This document shows, piece by piece, positions 5,169 to 6,163 of a DNA stretch of 6,163 bases (positions are counted from its first letter, which is position 1; each line of letters starts with the position of its first letter). The notes beneath the pieces are model-generated. The model worked only from the letters and a program-made list of their open reading frames with translations. It was not told the DNA's origin and made no database searches. Origin of the DNA: an uncultured Clostridia bacterium (lineage in GTDB: Bacteria; Bacillota; Clostridia; Christensenellales; UBA1242); assembly GCA_937907645.1 (NCBI GenBank), contig CALCWV010000017.1:1-6163 (forward strand). The letters are read 5' to 3'. Position numbers and translations under genes: made by a program.

Positions 5169-6163
5169 TTATTTGTTTTCGTCTTCGTTATATTCAAGTT
5201 TGTAAGCTTCACCACCGGCCATAAAGATCATCTTTACTGCATCTGGTTCAAATTCATGAGCATAAACTTTGAAAGGCTTATCAATCTTTGAACTTGCTTT
5301 AACAATAAGATAGTTGCTGTTCTTAGCGATGAGTTCACTAGCTTTCAATCTATCCATATCAACTGGTGTTTCAACGTCTGTGTATCTGTTGTTGAATTCT
5401 TGGATAGAAATTTCTGATTTAAGGAATCTTGAAGGTTTCTTATCTTCTAATTTCTTCTCGATGATAATCTTATCAGCAAATTCATCGGCGTAGTTTTCAA
5501 CGTCATCTCTTCTAACTTCTTGTTTTACTAAGTATCCATAACCAAGTTTTTCAAAATATGTATATGTATCTGGATATTTTTCAACGTAGTCAATTTCCTT
5601 GAATTTTTCATTTGGCTGGAATCCAAACTTAGCTACAACTTCTTCAATCAATCCATTGATAAGCTCTAAGCTCTTCTTGTTAGCAATTCTGATTCCAAAA
5701 GCGATTTCTTCAAATCCCTTCTTAGCACTTAAATCAATTTGTTTGTAAAGCTTTGGGTCATATTTTTCATCAGTAGGATTTAAAGGCAATGCAAGTACAA
5801 TTCTCTTTCCTTTGAAGAACATTCTTGCATAAACTTCTTTGTTGGCTCTAAACATTACTTTTGATTTACCAATTCTAGCTGTTAAACCATAGTATCTTAA
5901 TTTGTTAGTTACTTCGCTAAAGTATCTCTTTGTTGCCTCTGTTGATGAAGCAAGTTTAAGACCGAAGCTTCTTCTCTTTGAAGGAACTTTTTTCTTTTCA
6001 ACTTCCTCTACTGCAGGCTCTTCTTCAACTACTGGAAGAACTTCTTCTACAGGCTCTTCTTTAACCTCTTCTACAACAGGTTCTTCTACTTTTTCCTCTA
6101 CAACTGGCTCTTCCACCTTTTCTTCTACAACAGGTTCTTCTTTAGCCTTTTCCCTCTTCTCTT
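5169..6163 (-). CDS. Uncharacterised multidomain protein with acidic repeat tail, DUF5655-like domain and C-terminal uL15-like domain (5' end outside window)
   Basis: The frame stays open to the right edge, so this is the C-terminal part of a longer protein (330 visible residues, numbered from the codon at 6161-6159). The GTG at 6116 is only an internal valine of a repeat. Residues about 1-60 are Glu/Val/Pro/Lys low complexity with EEPVVEEKV repeats, then a basic KKKVPSKRR hinge. Residues about 65-181 (SFGLKL..RYFSEVTNKLRYY..FFKGKRIVLALPLNPTDEKY..VVAKFG) resemble, from memory, an uncharacterised domain common in clostridial proteins, related to DUF5655/YjbR-like folds. A linker of about 80 residues follows. 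Residues about 263-324 (VDMDRLKASELI, KIDKPFKVYAHEFEPDAV, MAGGEAYKLE) match the pattern of the C-terminal half of ribosomal protein uL15. No membrane segment or signal peptide is visible. It is not a housekeeping L15 gene, since the Gly-rich L15 N-terminus is absent here. Function unknown; a terminator follows the stop. Confidence 0.82.
   Translation of the reverse strand, partial: EKREKAKEEPVVEEKVEEPVVEEKVEEPVVEEVKEEPVEEVLPVVEEEPAVEEVEKKKVPSKRRSFGLKLASSTEATKRYFSEVTNKLRYYGLTARIGKSKVMFRANKEVYARMFFKGKRIVLALPLNPTDEKYDPKLYKQIDLSAKKGFEEIAFGIRIANKKSLELINGLIEEVVAKFGFQPNEKFKEIDYVEKYPDTYTYFEKLGYGYLVKQEVRRDDVENYADEFADKIIIEKKLEDKKPSRFLKSEISIQEFNNRYTDVETPVDMDRLKASELIAKNSNYLIVKASSKIDKPFKVYAHEFEPDAVKMIFMAGGEAYKLEYNEDENK
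5988..6140 (-). repeat. Acidic EEPVVEEKV-type tandem repeat
   Basis: Three consecutive 27-bp units encode EEPVVEEKV, EEPVVEEKV and EEPVVEEVK (6140-6114, 6113-6087, 6086-6060). Degenerate copies such as EEPVEEVLPVVEEEPAVEEVEKKK follow down to 5988. The first two units differ at five bases, all synonymous, so the peptide is kept while the DNA has drifted. It probably continues beyond the edge in looser form (EKREKAK). It is expected to be a disordered acidic tether. Confidence 0.88.

Noticed and set aside
6114..6116. GTG at 6116 as the start codon of the rightmost gene
   Set aside because: The frame continues upstream to the window edge with the same EEPVVEEKV repeat, and no ribosome site is properly placed. 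The gene is cut by the window.

Overview
This is a low-GC window with a bacterial gene layout. All five genes lie on the minus strand, so transcription runs from the right edge to the left. The order ftsK/spoIIIE - rimO - pgsA is one I know from Clostridia and related Firmicutes. The deacetylase next door belongs to a YlxY-like clade, which also sits in the ftsK neighbourhood in Bacilli and Clostridia. Protein sequence, strong Shine-Dalgarno sites and A+T-rich spacers all point to a Firmicute, probably an uncultured anaerobic clostridium-like lineage. TGA serves as the rimO stop and Trp is read from TGG, so nothing suggests an alternative code.

From right to left (5' to 3' of transcription): (1) 5169-6163 is the C-terminal part of a multidomain protein whose 5' end lies outside the window. 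It has an acidic Glu/Val/Pro repeat tail, a domain resembling an uncharacterised clostridial DUF5655/YjbR-like family, and a C-terminal domain that looks like the C-terminal half of ribosomal protein uL15. An intrinsic terminator follows. (2) 4362-5087 is a membrane-anchored NodB-fold polysaccharide deacetylase with a non-canonical active site. Its stop codon sits in the loop of its own terminator. (3) 1513-4257 is an FtsK/SpoIIIE DNA translocase with its own near-consensus promoter and an unusual Arg-Asp repeat linker. (4) 184-1503 is rimO, the ribosomal protein S12 methylthiotransferase. (5) 1-187 is the N-terminal part of pgsA, phosphatidylglycerophosphate synthase.

ftsK, rimO and pgsA form one tight operon: 9 bp between ftsK and rimO, then a 4-bp ATGA overlap between rimO and pgsA. 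The two upstream genes are separated from it and from each other by terminators. The operon joins chromosome segregation, ribosome modification and phospholipid synthesis, which is conserved housekeeping synteny rather than a single pathway.

I saw no mobile element, tRNA, rRNA, CRISPR array or plus-strand gene. Most of the window is ordinary. The points worth a second look are the uL15-like fusion, the altered DNA-reading residues of the FtsK gamma domain, the Arg-Asp repeat linker, the degenerate deacetylase motifs and the unusual start region of the deacetylase gene.
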